A stretch of DNA of 64,000 nt, from assembly GCF_002218065.1 (NCBI RefSeq), contig NZ_BDUB01000001.1, positions 4,435,118-4,499,117 on the forward strand, given 5' to 3'. The position numbers were made by a program, and so were the translations under genes. This DNA comes from Nodularia sp. NIES-3585. Lineage in GTDB: Bacteria; Cyanobacteriota; Cyanobacteriia; Cyanobacteriales; Nostocaceae. Below are positions 1 to 8,700 of the stretch, piece after piece. The notes beneath the pieces were generated by a model, which was not told the origin of the DNA, made no database searches, and saw only the letters and a list, made by a program, of their open reading frames with translations. How positions within the stretch are numbered: position 1 is the stretch's first letter; each line of letters opens with the position of its first letter.

Positions 1-33
1 CACAAATCTTCAAGTACTGAACTGTTTACAGCA

Positions 34-744
34 TCAATCAAATTTCAAATACTTGCCACCAGAAAGATAGTCACTGTTGTGCAGTGCTATATTGACTAAC
101 TGCTTAATGAAATTGGCATCCTTGGGATTGTAACTTAGAAATATTCCTCTATCTATCTCCCATGAATGCAGTGTGTTTTGCCAAAAATGATACTTTTGAT
201 GATTAAACTCTTCGGATACACTGGTAACTTGAATACATAGTGGTTTATGCTGACGACTACTTACAATTAAATCTGTTGCCATAGACAGGTCGGCAATATA
301 ACGCTTCCACACACTACCTTCACGCTGCACAATATCTTGCGCTATAGCTTTAATGATATCATCATCTCCCTGATTAAATTCCCCAGCCATGAGTTTTTGT
401 TTCCAAATGTAAAATTTGGAGTCATTGGCATTTATCCATCTGGGAAAAAGACAGCCATACCAATATTTTTCATTTGGGGTCATCTGCTCGAACTTAGCTT
501 TTTGTTCTGCTTCCGAAGATGATGATTTAATCATCAGCCAAATGGTAGAGTCTGTAATTACTTCTAGGAGAAACGCCAGGACAAAGGGTTTAGCAGTCAA
601 AGAACCTGGCCTAGTGTTTTTTACCCAACGATTAATTTCATCTAATTTTTTGGACAAGTTAGGGTCTATCGAGGATGCTTGCTCGATAAGGTATTTTAAC
701 TGCTCCTTAATCTCTTGTGCTTGCAAACGATGCCCTACTTTCAA
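34..744 (-). CDS. Hypothetical protein, 236 aa
   Basis: The reading frame opens with TTG at its right end and encodes a soluble, mildly charged protein with no signal peptide or membrane segment. I do not recognise the family with certainty. The C-terminal half contains a segment ATDLIV...CIQVTS, followed by a large hydrophobic-aromatic region. This could be the D...(E/Q)xT/K strand pattern of a restriction-endonuclease-like fold, but that is only an impression. It stands alone, divergent from acs, with about 260 bp between them. The N-terminal third (EIKEQLKYLIEQASSIDPNLSKKLDEINRWV) looks helical. No function is proposed. Confidence 0.6.
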   Translation of the reverse strand: MKVGHRLQAQEIKEQLKYLIEQASSIDPNLSKKLDEINRWVKNTRPGSLTAKPFVLAFLLEVITDSTIWLMIKSSSSEAEQKAKFEQMTPNEKYWYGCLFPRWINANDSKFYIWKQKLMAGEFNQGDDDIIKAIAQDIVQREGSVWKRYIADLSMATDLIVSSRQHKPLCIQVTSVSEEFNHQKYHFWQNTLHSWEIDRGIFLSYNPKDANFIKQLVNIALHNSDYLSGGKYLKFD

Positions 745-1007
745 TAACTAACGCTTTGTTGAATAATTTATAACTGACTGAACTGGTAAATGTCTTGGTA
801 AAAAAACAATGCACCACAGAATGTATATTCTATTCTATCCTGGGCAGGATATAAGAATTTTGGGCTAATTGCCATACCAAAACAGTTGGGTGTGGAATTA
901 CTTGTGCCCAAAATACTGTATCTCTTATTGAAATTCAAAGCAATCCTGCATAAATTTCAGTACAAGATAGTTATCAGTCACAACGCTATTACAGGGAAAG
1001 GTTAGTT

Positions 1008-2978
1008 ATGTCTCAGCCAACGATAGAATCAATCCTACAAGAGAAGCGCTCATTCCCTCCTAGCAGCGAATTTGCCCAAAACGCTCAAATCAAAAGTTTA
1101 GCGGACTATCAACAATTATACGCCAAAGCCAAAGCCAATCCGCAGCAATTTTGGGCGGATTTAGCCGAATATGAATTAGATTGGTTCCAAAAATGGGACA
1201 CAGTTCTAGATTGGCAACCACCTTTTGCTAAATGGTTTGGCGGTGGTAAAATTAACATTTCTTATAATTGTCTGGATCGACACCTAACTACTTGGCGCAA
1301 AAATAAGGCGGCGCTGATTTGGGAAGGAGAACCAGGAGATTCCCGTACACTAACCTATGCCCAATTACATCGGGAAGTGTGCCAGTTTGCCAATGTGCTG
1401 AAGCAATTGGGGGCGAAAAAAGGCGATCGCATCGGTATATATATGCCAATGATTCCCGAAGCGGCGATCGCTATGTTAGCCTGTGCTAGAATTGGCGCAC
1501 CCCACAGCGTGGTATTTGGTGGTTTTAGTGCGGAAGCTTTGCGCGATCGCCTCAACGATGCAGAAGCCAAAATAGTCATTACTGCTGATGGTGGTTGGCG
1601 TAAAGATGCGATCGTTCCTCTGAAAGTAGAAGTAGATAAAGCCTTAGCTGATCATGCTGTCCCTTCCATTACAGATGTGCTGGTAGTCAAACGCACCTGT
1701 CAAGAAACACACATGGAACCAGGACGTGACCATTGGTGGCATGATTTACAAAAAGGTGTATCAGCCGATTGTCCAGCGGAACCGATGGATAGCGAAGATA
1801 TGCTGTTTGTCCTCTACACTTCTGGTAGCACCGGCAAACCAAAGGGAGTTGTGCATACAACTGCTGGTTATAACTTATATAGCCATATCACCACCAAATG
1901 GATCTTTGACCTGCAAGATACAGATGTCTACTGGTGTACTGCTGATGTCGGTTGGATTACTGGACACAGTTATATAGTCTACGGACCGCTTTCCAACGGT
2001 GCAACGACTTTAATGTACGAAGGTGCGCCCCGTGCCTCTAATCCTGGCTGTACGTGGGATATTATCGAAAAACACGGTGTCAATATCTTTTATACAGCAC
2101 CTACAGCAATTCGGGCATTTATTAAGATGGGTGAACACCATCCCAAAAGCCGTAATTTATCTTCCTTGCGGTTATTAGGAACAGTCGGTGAACCCATTAA
2201 CCCAGAAGCTTGGATGTGGTATCACAAAATCATTGGTGGTGAACGCTGTCCCATTGTGGATACTTGGTGGCAAACAGAAACCGGCGGTATTATGATTACA
2301 CCATTACCCGGAGCCATTGCCACCAAACCCGGTTCGGCAACTCTGCCCTTCCCTGGTATTATTGCAGATGTCGTTGATTTAGAAGGTAACACCGTCCCCA
2401 ACAACGAAGGTGGATATCTAGCAGTGCGTTATCCTTGGCCGGGGATGATGCGGACAGTCTACGGTGATCCAGAACGTTTTCGTCGCACTTATTGGGAACA
2501 TATCCCTCCCAAAGATGGTAACTATATCTATTTTGCTGGTGATGGCGCGAGACAAGATGAAGACGGTTACTTCTGGGTAATGGGACGTGTTGATGATGTC
2601 TTGAATGTCTCAGGACACCGTTTGGGAACGATGGAAGTCGAATCAGCTTTAGTTTCTCATCCAGCCGTGGCGGAAGCTGCGGTAGTGGGTAAGCCCAATG
2701 AACTTAAGGGTGAGGAAGTTTTCGCCTTTGTGACTTTAGAAGGCACATATCAGCCCAGTGAGGAACTGAGTAAAGAACTGAAGCAGCACGTTGTTAAAGA
2801 AATTGGCGCGATCGCTCGTCCGGGAGAAATTCGCTTTACGGATGCTTTGCCTAAAACGCGATCAGGTAAAATCATGCGGCGCTTGTTGCGGAATCTCGCA
2901 TCAGGTCAAGAGGTATCTGGTGATACTTCTACCTTAGAAGATCGCAGTGTTTTAGATAAGTTACGCGAAGGCGCTTAG
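1008..2978 (+). CDS. acs: Acetyl-CoA synthetase (AMP-forming)
   Basis: This 656-residue protein has the normal length for bacterial Acs, which activates acetate with ATP and CoA through acetyl-AMP in the cytoplasm. The N-terminal ACAS domain is followed by the AMP-binding core with the P-loop-like [12 protein letters not shown] motif near residue 270. Further on are the substrate-pocket segment ([10 protein letters not shown]) and the AMP-binding motif [13 protein letters not shown]. The C-terminal [11 protein letters not shown] motif (about residue 615) carries the lysine whose acetylation inactivates Acs in other bacteria. A GGAAAGG purine run lies 8-15 bases before the ATG. It appears monocistronic, and several HIP1 sites lie inside the gene. 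Confidence 0.96.
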   Translation: MSQPTIESILQEKRSFPPSSEFAQNAQIKSLADYQQLYAKAKANPQQFWADLAEYELDWFQKWDTVLDWQPPFAKWFGGGKINISYNCLDRHLTTWRKNKAALIWEGEPGDSRTLTYAQLHREVCQFANVLKQLGAKKGDRIGIYMPMIPEAAIAMLACARIGAPHSVVFGGFSAEALRDRLNDAEAKIVITADGGWRKDAIVPLKVEVDKALADHAVPSITDVLVVKRTCQETHMEPGRDHWWHDLQKGVSADCPAEPMDSEDMLFVLYTSGSTGKPKGVVHTTAGYNLYSHITTKWIFDLQDTDVYWCTADVGWITGHSYIVYGPLSNGATTLMYEGAPRASNPGCTWDIIEKHGVNIFYTAPTAIRAFIKMGEHHPKSRNLSSLRLLGTVGEPINPEAWMWYHKIIGGERCPIVDTWWQTETGGIMITPLPGAIATKPGSATLPFPGIIADVVDLEGNTVPNNEGGYLAVRYPWPGMMRTVYGDPERFRRTYWEHIPPKDGNYIYFAGDGARQDEDGYFWVMGRVDDVLNVSGHRLGTMEVESALVSHPAVAEAAVVGKPNELKGEEVFAFVTLEGTYQPSEELSKELKQHVVKEIGAIARPGEIRFTDALPKTRSGKIMRRLLRNLASGQEVSGDTSTLEDRSVLDKLREGA

Positions 2979-3000
2979 ACTTATTGGGGACTGGGGATGA

Positions 3001-3018
3001 GGGGATAAAGTTATCCCC
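3001..3018 (+). terminator. Hairpin downstream of acs
   Basis: An 8-bp perfect inverted repeat (GGGGATAA / TTATCCCC) with a 2-base loop lies 22 bases after the acs stop. It lacks a clear T-run, so termination is possible but not shown. Confidence 0.35.
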
Positions 3019-3075
3019 AGTTTCCCGTAGCGATTCATTTTGAATTTATGATGGGTATCAGAACCAGATTGAGGT

Positions 3076-3777
3076 ATGGAAAGCATGAAGCTGAATAGCC
3101 AAATGAAATCAGCATTTGTTCTCACACTGAGTATCATCACTACAATTGTTATCTCACCATTAGTGTTAGCACATCCTGGAAAAGTCGCGGTAAATTCACC
3201 GGAAAATTTGACTAATCAGTTGATTTCATCCGAAGGTGTCAACAGTAGCGTCCAAAAACTGGCACAATTTAGCGGTACACCCAACGAAGAGCGATCGCAA
3301 CTCATACAACAAGCGAATGCTTTATCCAGTCAGGGCGATTTCACAGGTGCAGAAGAAAACTTACGCAAATTAATTAAGAAATTCCCTAGATACGCCTTTG
3401 GACACTTTGAATTAGGAAATGTGTTGTTTCGACAAAATCAGGCAGAGGAGGCTATCAACGCTTATCAAGAAGCCATTCGCCTCAATTCAAATCATGCTCT
3501 GGCTTACAACGGTATTGGTCTTGTTTATGCTAGTCAAAGTCGTTGGGAAGAAGCTATTACAGCCTATCAGAAAGCTTTAGAAATCAATCCTAAATATGCT
3601 GATGCTCTAGCTAATTCCGCAGTGGCACTTTTACAAACCAATCAACAAAATGATGGAATAGCTGCTTTAGAAAAAGCTTTAGATATCTTTAAAACACAAA
3701 GTAGAAATGAACGAGTGTTTCAAATTGAACAAATTTTGCAAAGGTTAAAAAATTCAGATGAAGCTGAGATTTTCTAA
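3076..3777 (+). CDS. Exported TPR-repeat protein
   Basis: The protein has 233 residues. Residues about 8-32 form a positively charged start plus a hydrophobic stretch ending in LAHPGK, consistent with a signal peptide. From about residue 75 there are at least three tetratricopeptide repeats: AEENLRKLIKKFPRYAFGHFELG, AINAYQEAIRLNSNHALAYNGIG and AITAYQKALEINPKYADALANSA, each shown here only in part. Such proteins act as protein-interaction scaffolds in the periplasm or at membranes, and no specific partner can be named. A second in-frame ATG three codons downstream is an alternative start. Confidence 0.82.
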   Translation: MESMKLNSQMKSAFVLTLSIITTIVISPLVLAHPGKVAVNSPENLTNQLISSEGVNSSVQKLAQFSGTPNEERSQLIQQANALSSQGDFTGAEENLRKLIKKFPRYAFGHFELGNVLFRQNQAEEAINAYQEAIRLNSNHALAYNGIGLVYASQSRWEEAITAYQKALEINPKYADALANSAVALLQTNQQNDGIAALEKALDIFKTQSRNERVFQIEQILQRLKNSDEAEIF

Positions 3778-3826
3778 AAATAGGGATGTCCAGAAGGCTT
3801 GACTCTCAATCCCATAGTCTGTGTTT

Positions 3827-5113
3827 TTATCTGGAAGGTTTTTTAATTAATACCATGCTTTTTTGGTCATAAAAGACACTGATAGCTTGTTTTAATACTG
3901 GGAGTTTTTTGTAAAACAATATAGACCCTAAAATACAAACTATGCCATCAATAGTTAATGTATTGGGCGCGCCAATGCGATTGGCTAAGAAGCCACCGAG
4001 TAGGTGTCCTAAAGGTAGGATTCCTAAAAATGACATTGTGTATAAGCTCATCAATCGCCCACGTTTGTCATCTTCGACAATGGTTTGAAGAAATGTATTG
4101 CTAGCCGCAACTTGCAGAATTGTTCCCAAGCCCACAAACAGCATAATGAATAAAGAAAGTGGTAAAATGCGAGAGAAGGAAAAGGCAATTAAAGCAGTTC
4201 CTAAAATTGCTGGTGCGAAGGCAATTAATCTGCCAATTCCTAGTATTGTTCTGCGTGTAGCTAGATAAATCCCACCAAAGGATGCTCCCACTCCCGATGC
4301 AGTCATCAAAAATCCCAATGTTTCGGCACTACCTTTGAGGATGTCTTCAGCAAAAATTGTCAGCAGAATGGTATATTGCAGTCCCATAAAGCTGACTAAA
4401 GCTGATAATAATAATATAGCTCTAATTGATGGAAAGTTAAAAGCATAAACAAATCCCTCTGCAACTTTTTGGAAAGGATTACCAATTCTCAATGCAATTC
4501 GCCGAGGTTTAATATTCATTGCCAATAAAGCAGTGATGACAGCAATATAGCTCAAGCCATCAATTAAGAAACAATAAGCAGCACCAATACTGGCTATGAG
4601 TAAACCTCCCACTGCTGGGCCAATTAATTGCGCTGCATTAATCATAGTTGAATTGATCGCGATCGCATTGCCTAAATCTTCTCTACGTTCCACTAATTCC
4701 GGCGCAAATGCTTGTCGTGCGGGTGAGTCTACTGAGTTAATTAATCCTTGAAACAAGCTTAAAGCGATAATATGCCATACCTGAATCGTACCAGTTAACG
4801 CTAGCAATGCTAAGGCTAAGGACTGAATCATGGAAAATATTTGTGTCCCAATTAATGTCCGATATCGCGAAAACCGATCTACAAATACTCCCCCAAAAGG
4901 TGCAAGAAAAAAGCTAGGAATTTGACTAGAGAATCCCAGAATTCCCAACATGACTGGAGAATTTGTTAAGTAATAGACTAGCCAAATAGTGGCTATATGT
5001 GTCATCCATGAACCAATCAAGGAAAGGCCTTGTCCGGCAAAAAACAGACGATAGTTTCGTGACCTCAGCGCTGGTAATAGTGGCTGCTTTGGATTTGCGT
5101 CTGTATTAGCCAT
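3827..5113 (-). CDS. MFS transporter, EntS/DHA3-like
   Basis: This 428-residue polytopic membrane protein has about 12 hydrophobic segments. The N-terminal region (LRSRNYRLFFAGQGLSLIGSWM) and the loop GVFVDRFSRYRTL after the second helices are typical of the MFS_3 (enterobactin exporter-like) family. A later DKRGRLMSLYTMSFLG motif supports this. These are proton-driven exporters of siderophores or drugs, and the substrate here is unknown. It lies just downstream, on the same strand, of the decayed SRPBCC gene, with a 23-bp gap. Confidence 0.85.
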   Translation of the reverse strand: MANTDANPKQPLLPALRSRNYRLFFAGQGLSLIGSWMTHIATIWLVYYLTNSPVMLGILGFSSQIPSFFLAPFGGVFVDRFSRYRTLIGTQIFSMIQSLALALLALTGTIQVWHIIALSLFQGLINSVDSPARQAFAPELVERREDLGNAIAINSTMINAAQLIGPAVGGLLIASIGAAYCFLIDGLSYIAVITALLAMNIKPRRIALRIGNPFQKVAEGFVYAFNFPSIRAILLLSALVSFMGLQYTILLTIFAEDILKGSAETLGFLMTASGVGASFGGIYLATRRTILGIGRLIAFAPAILGTALIAFSFSRILPLSLFIMLFVGLGTILQVAASNTFLQTIVEDDKRGRLMSLYTMSFLGILPLGHLLGGFLANRIGAPNTLTIDGIVCILGSILFYKKLPVLKQAISVFYDQKSMVLIKKPSR

Positions 5114-5136
5114 GCAATAATTCCTATTTGAATCGG

Positions 5137-5496
5137 CTACGTGATACTTTCTGCTAGGATTCTTAACGCCTGATTCATTGATTCAAAACCCTTTTTAGTA
5201 AATGTATTGAGCCATTTTTTGATCAAGGGAATCAATAAACCAGAAAAAATTTCTCGGTGAATGAACTGCACAGCATTTTTGTCTAATGATTGAATCGTAA
5301 AAATATACACCCTGATAAATAATTCGGGGATGGGAAGACTACCTCGCCAGCGCAGTTCTCTATTCGGCTCGGCTTCTAAGATAATAGGTTTTAACTTCAC
5401 TCCTCCACTCTCTGAAGGCTGAATAAAAAGTGTCAATTTTTGTCATTCTTTAATCTCACCCTGAACTTCTCTCATAAATGGGTTCCATTGGAGATA
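5137..5496 (-). pseudogene. Decayed SRPBCC (polyketide cyclase-like) gene
   Basis: The open stretch 5137-5436 encodes about 99 residues matching the C-terminal two thirds of small SRPBCC ligand-binding proteins (LTLFIQPSESGG..., then EPNRELRWRG and FIHREIFSGLL). Reading upstream in the same frame gives YLQWNPFMREVQGEIKE, the conserved segment that normally precedes KLTLFIQP. A TGA stop at 5443-5445 interrupts it. Upstream of the Tyr codon, family resemblance ends, so the start of the gene is also lost. I infer a pseudogene with an internal nonsense codon and a 5' truncation. An alternative is a short protein restarting at the TTG at 5436. Confidence 0.65.
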
Positions 5497-5864
5497 GGTA
5501 AGTGGGCTACAATAAATCTAACTATGTGAAGCAATGTGAAATTCTTGTGATTTAGCTCGTAGTAAGGGCTTAAGCCCTTGATTCAGGACTAAAGTCCTGA
5601 CTACAAACCTTTAATTATTTACGCCGACTTACTTAGCTGTCAAAATTGGTGAGTAGTTGCCATGTAGTCTCAGAACTCGCCTTAATTTAAATTTTGGTGT
5701 ATGTTGCTTCTTCACGCACTTTTGCCACAATAGGAAGTAATACGGTTTCTAGTTCCTTGCCGGCATCGTCAAAATATCTGTAGAGACGTTCCATGGAACC
5801 TCTCTAGACCTAAATTCATACTTGGTTTCAGCAACGCCGAATCTTGAGAAAGCCTGTAATGCAC
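5497..5864. repeat. Gene-free stretch with repeat remnants
   Basis: This holds an inverted-repeat unit (AAGGGCTTAAGCCCTT and AGGACTAAAGTCCT, 5567-5602), of a kind I associate with Nostoc intergenic repeats. At 5781-5808 there is a palindrome centred on TTCCATGGAA, flanked by a sequence also found at 46421-46470. Between them, 5687-5785 on the minus strand reads as an uninterrupted 30-residue tail (RYFDDAGKELETVLLP... to TKI-stop). This is probably the 3' remnant of an unidentified gene cut by the palindromic repeat. Confidence 0.5.
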
Positions 5865-6326
5865 CTACTCAGGCAAAAAATCTTGATTTAAACATTCGTC
5901 TGTTGTGAAAGGAGACTCCAGAGGAAAAGTATCAACTAATAAACCAGTTTCATCACTAGCTTGATTTCTAGCATCTTGATAACACTCAGGGAAAACTTCC
6001 TGAAAATACGGTTTCAAACTAGGGCTATCTTTAAAAGTTCTTGCCAACCTGCGGCGATGTTCTCTAATCGTCGCCTTCCAACTATTAGAGCGTTTTTCCT
6101 GCTGATATCTATATTTCAATAGATGAGTAAGTATAACAACTAAATTACTCTCAAGCGCGTGTTTTTCGCTTTTTCCCATGCTTTCGATTTCTTCGACTAG
6201 ATTTGCTAAATCAACTTCAGCAAACTTTCCGGCTTTGAGTTGTTTCGCTGTCGTGTCTAGCCACAGATAAAAATCTTGGTCGTAAAGATTAGACTGATTA
6301 AAAACAGTTGGTTGAGGTGCTGTCAT
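5865..6326 (-). CDS. DUF29 family protein
   Basis: This 153-residue soluble protein is recognisable as DUF29, a family abundant in cyanobacteria. Diagnostic segments are LYDQDFYLWLDTTAKQLKAG near the N-terminus, DLANLVEEIESMGKSEKHALESNL, and the KRSNSWKATIREHRRRL stretch about residue 80-97. The C-terminus (LVDTFPLESPFTTDECLNQDFLPE) has the usual family ending. The biochemical function of DUF29 is not established to my knowledge. It lies alone between the repeat-rich stretch and tRNA-Thr. Confidence 0.88.
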   Translation of the reverse strand: MTAPQPTVFNQSNLYDQDFYLWLDTTAKQLKAGKFAEVDLANLVEEIESMGKSEKHALESNLVVILTHLLKYRYQQEKRSNSWKATIREHRRRLARTFKDSPSLKPYFQEVFPECYQDARNQASDETGLLVDTFPLESPFTTDECLNQDFLPE

Positions 6327-6421
6327 TTAGTTTTCTCACCTTCTTAAAGACACCGAGCAGCTATAATTCAATTCGGGTCTTCCCATAATCTCAAATATAG
6401 CAGTTGGGGATTTTAATGTAA

Positions 6422-6493
6422 AGCCAGCAGTCGGATTTGAACCGACGACCTTCCGATTACAAGTCGGATGCACTACCACTGTGCTATGCTGGC
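6422..6493 (-). tRNA. tRNA-Thr (anticodon UGU)
   Basis: On the minus strand, 72 nt fold as a standard tRNA. The acceptor stem is GCCAGCA/TGCTGGC, the D-arm GCACAGTGGTAGTGC. The anticodon stem TCCGA/TCGGA encloses the loop CTTGTAA with anticodon TGT, and the T-arm is GTCGGTTCGAATCCGAC. The discriminator base is T and no CCA is encoded. It reads ACA codons. Confidence 0.95.
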
Positions 6494-6818
6494 GAGCATA
6501 GTTATTGCTTTCAACGCGTTAACCGACTTCCTATTTTAGCATATATAATTTGATTGTCTATAGTCAAGTGCAAAAAAAATATTTATTGATATCCTGACCG
6601 GGGAACCTATAGTTAACGATGTGATGAAAGCGCAGTCAACCCGAAAATATTAGTGAATTTAATACTGGTAAAGTTGCTAAATTAATATGCATAGCAAAAA
6701 CTAACTCAAATACTGGGCTGGATGCCAAAATATATGGTACTGGTTAAAAACTGTACTTTTTTTGACCCAGCTAGGTAAAGGAACAGAAATCGATGATTGT
6801 TCTTTACAAATCGGAAGC
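6494..6818. other. tRNA-Thr / argF intergenic region
   Basis: This AT-rich stretch between the divergent tRNA-Thr and argF must hold both promoters. I see no repeat, hairpin or convincing activator box in it. The argF reading frame remains open back to a TTG at 6762, which I do not take as the start. Confidence 0.4.
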
Positions 6819-7739
6819 ATGGCAGCGTTGATAGGACGAGATTTATTAAGTCTAGCGGACTTCAGTCCCCAGGAACTTCAAGAACTTCTGCAACTAGCAA
6901 CTCAACTCAAATCACAAGAGTTGAAGTTGCATTGCAACAAGGTGTTAGGTTTGTTGTTCTCTAAAGCTTCAACTCGCACGCGAGTCAGTTTTACAGTAGC
7001 AATGTACCAATTGGGTGGACAAGTAATTGATCTTAACCCTAATGTCACTCAAGTTAGTCGCGGCGAACCTTTGCAGGATACCGCACGGGTATTAGATCGA
7101 TATTTAGATGTTTTGGCAATTCGCACCTTTGCACAGCAAGATTTGGAAACTTTTGCTAGTTACGCCAAGATTCCTGTAATTAATGCGCTGACCGATTTAG
7201 AACATCCTTGTCAGATATTAGCTGATTTATTGACAATTCAAGAATGCTTTGGTAATGTTTCTGGTTTAACTTTGACCTACGTCGGTGATGGCAATAATGT
7301 GGCTAATTCTCTGATGCTGGGTTGTGCTTTAGCAGGAATAAATGTGAGAGTCGCTACCCCGAAAGGATATGAACCTGATTTGGGTATTGTAGAACAAGCA
7401 AGAGCGATCGCAGGTGATAAAACTGAAGTGATGCTGACTGATGACCCAGAGTTAGCAGCCAAGGGTTCTGCTGTGCTTTATACTGATGTTTGGGCAAGTA
7501 TGGGGCAAGAAACCGAAGCTGATAATCGCTTGCCAATTTTCCAACCTTACCAAATTTCTGAAGAGTTATTAAGTCTTGCTGACCCAGAGGCAATTGTTTT
7601 ACACTGCTTACCAGCCCATCGTGGTGAAGAAATTACCGAAGCAGTTTTAGAAGGTTCTCAGTCAAGAGTTTGGGATCAAGCTGAAAATCGCTTACACGCC
7701 CAAAAAGCTTTACTGGCGGGTATTTTAGGCGCAGAGTAA
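6819..7739 (+). CDS. argF: Ornithine carbamoyltransferase
   Basis: ArgF makes citrulline from ornithine and carbamoyl phosphate in arginine synthesis. The carbamoyl-phosphate motif SKASTRTRVSF is near residue 50, the HPCQILADLLT motif near 130, and the ornithine-binding HCLPAHRGEEI motif near 270. I place the start at the ATG at 6819 (MAALIGRDLLSLADF), giving 306 residues, the family's usual length. The frame extends 19 codons further to a TTG, but that extension has no family resemblance. lexA follows on the same strand after about 130 bp with its own promoter elements. Confidence 0.95.
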   Translation: MAALIGRDLLSLADFSPQELQELLQLATQLKSQELKLHCNKVLGLLFSKASTRTRVSFTVAMYQLGGQVIDLNPNVTQVSRGEPLQDTARVLDRYLDVLAIRTFAQQDLETFASYAKIPVINALTDLEHPCQILADLLTIQECFGNVSGLTLTYVGDGNNVANSLMLGCALAGINVRVATPKGYEPDLGIVEQARAIAGDKTEVMLTDDPELAAKGSAVLYTDVWASMGQETEADNRLPIFQPYQISEELLSLADPEAIVLHCLPAHRGEEITEAVLEGSQSRVWDQAENRLHAQKALLAGILGAE

Positions 7740-7824
7740 AAATTTATCGGGCAGAAGTAAAGAGATTTGTCTTACTTTTGCCTTTCATATTTTTACTTTT
7801 ATCTTGTTATCTGGGATTTTTTGT

Positions 7825-7838
7825 AGTACTAATGTTCT
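7825..7838 (+). promoter_or_regulatory. LexA box upstream of lexA
   Basis: AGTACTAATGTTCT matches the cyanobacterial LexA operator consensus RGTACNNNDGTWCB at every position. It lies 32 bp before the lexA ATG, so autoregulation of the SOS repressor is expected. Confidence 0.85.
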
Positions 7839-7870
7839 AAAGACATTTGTATTTAATTCCCGATAAATTT

Positions 7871-8473
7871 ATGGAACGTCTCACAGAAGCTCAACAAGAA
7901 TTATACGATTGGTTGGTAGAATATATCAAAATTCACCAATATTCTCCTTCCATTCGGCAAATGATGGAAGCAATGAAGCTGAAATCACCTGCACCGATTC
8001 AAAGTCGTTTAGAGCATTTACGTACCAAAGGTTATATAGACTGGAATGAAGGTAAGGCACGAACGATTCGGATTTTGCATCCGGTGAAGCAAGGTATTCC
8101 AATTTTAGGCACAATTGCGGCTGGTGGTTTAATTGAACCGTTTACTGATGCTATAGATCATTTAGACTTTTCTAATATTTCTTTACCTCCCCAAAGCTAC
8201 GGTTTACGGGTAGCTGGGGATAGCATGATTGAAGATTTAATTGCTGATGGCGATTTGGTATTTCTACATCCAGTGTTAGAACCAGACCAGTTAAAGAATG
8301 GAACTATTGTCGCTGCGAGAGTTGATGGCTATGGTACTACTTTAAAACGTTTTTATCGCCAAGGCGATCGCGTTACCCTCAAGCCTGCTAATTCTAAATA
8401 TAAGCCCATTGAGGTACTCGCTACACAAGTGCAGGTACAGGGTTCTCTGGTGGGGGTTTGGCGCGGTTATTGA
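7871..8473 (+). CDS. lexA: LexA repressor / S24 protease
   Basis: This 200-residue SOS repressor starts MERLTEAQQELYDWL at the ATG at 7871. The frame runs on upstream to 7847, but the LexA box at 7825-7838 and the family start favour 7871. Residues 1-70 form the winged-helix DNA-binding domain (SIRQMMEAMKLKSPAPIQSRLEHLRTKGY region). The C-terminal part is the S24 autoprotease with cleavage site Ala84-Gly85, nucleophile Ser118 (GDSMIED) and general base Lys159 (TTLKRF). All three are retained here, unlike in some unicellular cyanobacteria whose LexA has lost them. A 92-bp inverted-repeat element begins 4 bases after the stop. Confidence 0.95.
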   Translation: MERLTEAQQELYDWLVEYIKIHQYSPSIRQMMEAMKLKSPAPIQSRLEHLRTKGYIDWNEGKARTIRILHPVKQGIPILGTIAAGGLIEPFTDAIDHLDFSNISLPPQSYGLRVAGDSMIEDLIADGDLVFLHPVLEPDQLKNGTIVAARVDGYGTTLKRFYRQGDRVTLKPANSKYKPIEVLATQVQVQGSLVGVWRGY

Positions 8474-8476
8474 ATC

Positions 8477-8568
8477 AGGACTTACGCAAAATCATGAAAA
8501 AACGAACCGCAAAGGACACAAAGAACACAAAGGAAAGAAGGTTTCACCAGAGTCATTGCGTAAGTCCT
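8477..8568. repeat. MITE-like element, copy 1 (13-bp inverted ends)
   Basis: This 92-bp unit is bounded by perfect 13-bp inverted repeats, AGGACTTACGCAA and TTGCGTAAGTCCT. Its interior carries an A-rich stretch (ATCATGAAAAAACGAACC) shared with a second copy at 14602-14691. It has no coding capacity. Its position directly after the lexA stop could let it act as a large hairpin terminator. Confidence 0.75.
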
Positions 8569-8671
8569 ATGAATGAATGGGTCGTCAGGGCGGGTTTAGT
8601 AATATCCTCGTTCATGTTGAATGATGTCTGTAAACCCGCCCCTACTGGGGACTGGGCAAAAGATTATAACT

Positions 8672-8700
8672 TCCCAATGACTAATGACTAATGACTAATG
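8672..8700. repeat. Heptad repeat ATGACTA, start of helicase gene
   Basis: Three to four copies of an ATGACTA heptad end exactly at the ATG of the downstream helicase gene. Similar heptads occur at 48061 and 52804. In the helicase frame a TGA lies at 8692-8694, so the coding region cannot begin further upstream. Confidence 0.6.

Noticed and set aside
6762-6818. N-terminal extension of argF from TTG at 6762
   Set aside because: The 19 extra residues lack family resemblance, and the ATG at 6819 gives the normal length.
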